DNA of 23,046 nt from Chlorokybus atmophyticus (Eukaryota > Streptophyta > Chlorokybophyceae > Chlorokybales > Chlorokybaceae). Under the pieces are notes generated by a model. It ran no database searches. It saw only the letters and a program-made list of their open reading frames with translations, and had not been told where the DNA came from. Positions 21,259-23,046 of this stretch are shown here, piece after piece (position 1 is the first letter of the stretch; the number at the start of each line of letters is the position of its first letter). The stretch covers positions 779,836 through 802,881 of the forward strand of contig RHPI01001715.1 of the NCBI GenBank assembly GCA_009103225.1, in the 5' to 3' direction. Position numbers and translations under genes: made by a program.

Positions 21259-22994
21259 ATGGCAACGAGTGCATGCTCCGCTGGCACGGCGAGCAGCTCG
21301 GCATCGTCGCTGGAGCGCGTCTTTGACACGGCAGCCGCTGCTTCGCTCGCTCCCCACAAGGTTGGAGCTTGCTTTTCCCCCCCTCACCTGGGGCTTCACT
21401 TGCACAGCTGCCATTGAACATGAAGCATGCCAAAGTCGGTTTTCTCTATTTGTCTACCAAGTTGTTGGGTGCATCAGAAAGCAATGCCAGCGTCACTCGC
21501 TTAGCTTGCCGGTCGCTCGCTGGGTAGTACAGCGCAACTGTCAAGAAAGTATTAGCCATTGTCCCTCTTTTGGCCCATTGCCTGAGTGGCAACTACCTCT
21601 GTTGAGGTGACGATGAGTTGTTGTGTCAGACAATGCAGGCTGTGCGTGCGCGCACCCTTGAAGTCAACTTCAAGCCCAGCTGGGTGTCACATCGCCGTGC
21701 CGGATGCCGACGGTCGAGCCAGGACACGCGCGTGGTGAGCAGATCAGCGCTGGCCTCAGCAGGCGTGGCCACGGAGGGCGCGCAAGAGTACACCATGAAA
21801 GATCTTATTGAAGCTCATCAGTACTTGGACGCTGTTGAGCATGCATGCGAAGGGACGCCGCTTGGAACCTTCAGCCTGTCCAAGGCTTTTGCAAACACAG
21901 ATCGGTTGATACCGGAGACGCTGGCTGTCAAGGTAGTTTAATCTCTTTGCTTGGCTGGTCGCCACAAATTGGCCTGCATATAAAAGCCACCGTTAGCAGC
22001 AGGCGACTCATCAGGCAGTTGCTTATTGAGAATGCCTGTATCAGGAGCTGCCATTAAACGATTTGGTGCTCACAAGCGGATACGCTCCACCTCGCATTGT
22101 TGCGGATGCACTCAGGATTCAAGGTAATGAGTCCGGCAAAAATCAGTGTGGGGTTATTGCCTGATGGGGTCCCATGCTGCCGAGTTCTCAACATGTGGCC
22201 TGGTGCATGGGCAGCCAGCAGATTGTCCTCTCATGTTGAAACCACGCGTCTCATGGATGCCATGTACGCAGCTATCCGCTGTTTTGAACGGCGCAACGCT
22301 GCCGCTCCACTGCGCACTGTGCAAGCCACATACGCCAAAAAGCCAGCAAAGACTGAGACCGAGAACAAGGTAACAACAATGTGAGATCGTGCATATGCCA
22401 AATGCGTCCCTTCTTGCTTCTTGTTTGCACGACGTCATTATCCATCTGCATCCCAATTCTTTATTCCGTTGGCACCTGACACCTTTGCCTTTACAGCTAT
22501 GGTGGCTTGCCCATTGCCAAGCGGTACGCGACATTGGTGGCGGAGAGCAAAAGTTCATGGTTGATCAGATTTCAGAAACTTACTCTGGGCTTACGGTAAG
22601 TGTGTTGAGTAAGTGAGTGAGTCTGTTGCAAGTTGCTTCAACGCTCTGTTGATTTGTGTTGTACTTACCCAGCACTTGTTCAGACGCTGACATCAGAGTA
22701 TGCATCTGAAGACATGTACTTCCCTGAGACTGCGGAAGCAGGTATGCGCGCTTCATTGTGGTTGGGATATGATGCATTCATGCACGCGTGGTCTCACCCA
22801 GAATTTGGCACAGCAAGCTCTCATTATAAGACTATCTACTTGGCGCAGTGACTATCTTGCACCATATGATCGTAAGCTAAGTGAGCTTGCTGTGCAGCAT
22901 CTTACGAGTCGTGCTGGTGGGCAATGCAAGCAGCAGGCGGTCAGCTGTTCATGACATGGCCTTCGGTCACCTTCCAAGGTAAGGTGTACAGTGT

Positions 22995-23036
<42 letters not shown>

Positions 23037-23046
23037 AACAGCAGCT
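21259..23046 (+). CDS. Unrecognised protein, 5' part, seven exons (289 aa to window end)
   Basis: Exons: 21259-21360, 21639-21932, 22045-22123, 22215-22369, 22497-22595, 22684-22741, 22898-22978; the last ends in a GTAAGG donor and the gene runs out of the window. All introns are GT-AG and phases match. The N-terminus is Ala/Ser-rich, followed by a basic segment to about residue 75 that could be an organelle-targeting sequence. The rest reads like a folded helical protein: MKDLIEAHQYLDAVEHACEG, then ELPLNDLVLTSGYAPPRIVA, then LMDAMYAAIRCFERRN, then LWWLAHCQAVRDIGGGEQKF, then ASYESCWWAMQAAGGQLFMT. I recognise no family. Start: the first ATG of the frame, preceded by a GCG run. The exon 6 to 7 intron (156 nt) was chosen because it alone leads into the open reading to 22978; a shorter intron giving another frame is possible. 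Confidence 0.6.
22995..23036 (+). repeat. (TA)n microsatellite in intron 7 of the last gene
   Basis: Two runs of TA dinucleotide broken by one CA, starting 16 bases after the donor of intron 7. Confidence 0.95.

Noticed and set aside
21167-21610. A 147-codon Arg-rich open frame on the plus strand
   Set aside because: It is a shifted frame over the GCG repeat and runs through exon 1 and intron 1 of the last gene; the other frame joins in phase with six more exons.
1-23046. CRISPR arrays, bacterial operons or tRNA and rRNA genes
   Set aside because: No regularly spaced repeats and no tRNA arm signature noticed; introns throughout show nuclear eukaryotic DNA.

Overview
This is a nuclear genome window from a ciliated eukaryote. 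The coding signal is broken by many short GT-AG introns, mostly 60-160 nt, and three genes could be reassembled end to end with matching intron phases. A TTC12-type dynein-assembly protein implies motile cilia or flagella. Four plant-type telo-boxes (AAACCCTAA type) in a divergent promoter hint at a green-lineage alga or another protist with TTTAGGG telomeres; that placement is tentative.

Layout. 1-1579: non-coding, AT-rich up to about 650, then GC-rich. 1580-4128 (+): a Golgi-type sulfotransferase, six exons, 422 aa. 4129-4671: a short convergent gap. 4672-8555 (-): a TTC12-like TPR/armadillo protein, twelve exons, 800 aa. 8556-14150: a 5.6 kb AT-rich stretch with no recognisable gene but with homopolymer tracts, a 54-nt GA microsatellite and several inverted repeats, one a 29-bp near-perfect palindrome. 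14151-20655 (-): a large chromatin-reader gene, 18 exons, about 1,463 aa, with two complete PHD/zinc-knuckle/extended-PHD (PZP) modules, a spliced helix-turn-helix, a small Cys4 cluster and a BRPF/JADE-like helix. 20656-21258: a divergent promoter with telo-boxes. 21259 to the window end (+): the 5' part of an unrecognised gene, seven exons and 289 aa so far.

The four genes share no obvious pathway: luminal sulfation, cytoplasmic dynein assembly, chromatin reading and an unknown. The most interesting object is the double-PZP protein, whose domain combination I cannot match to a named family. All exon models were made by hand from splice signals, phase and protein sense; cDNA would settle them.
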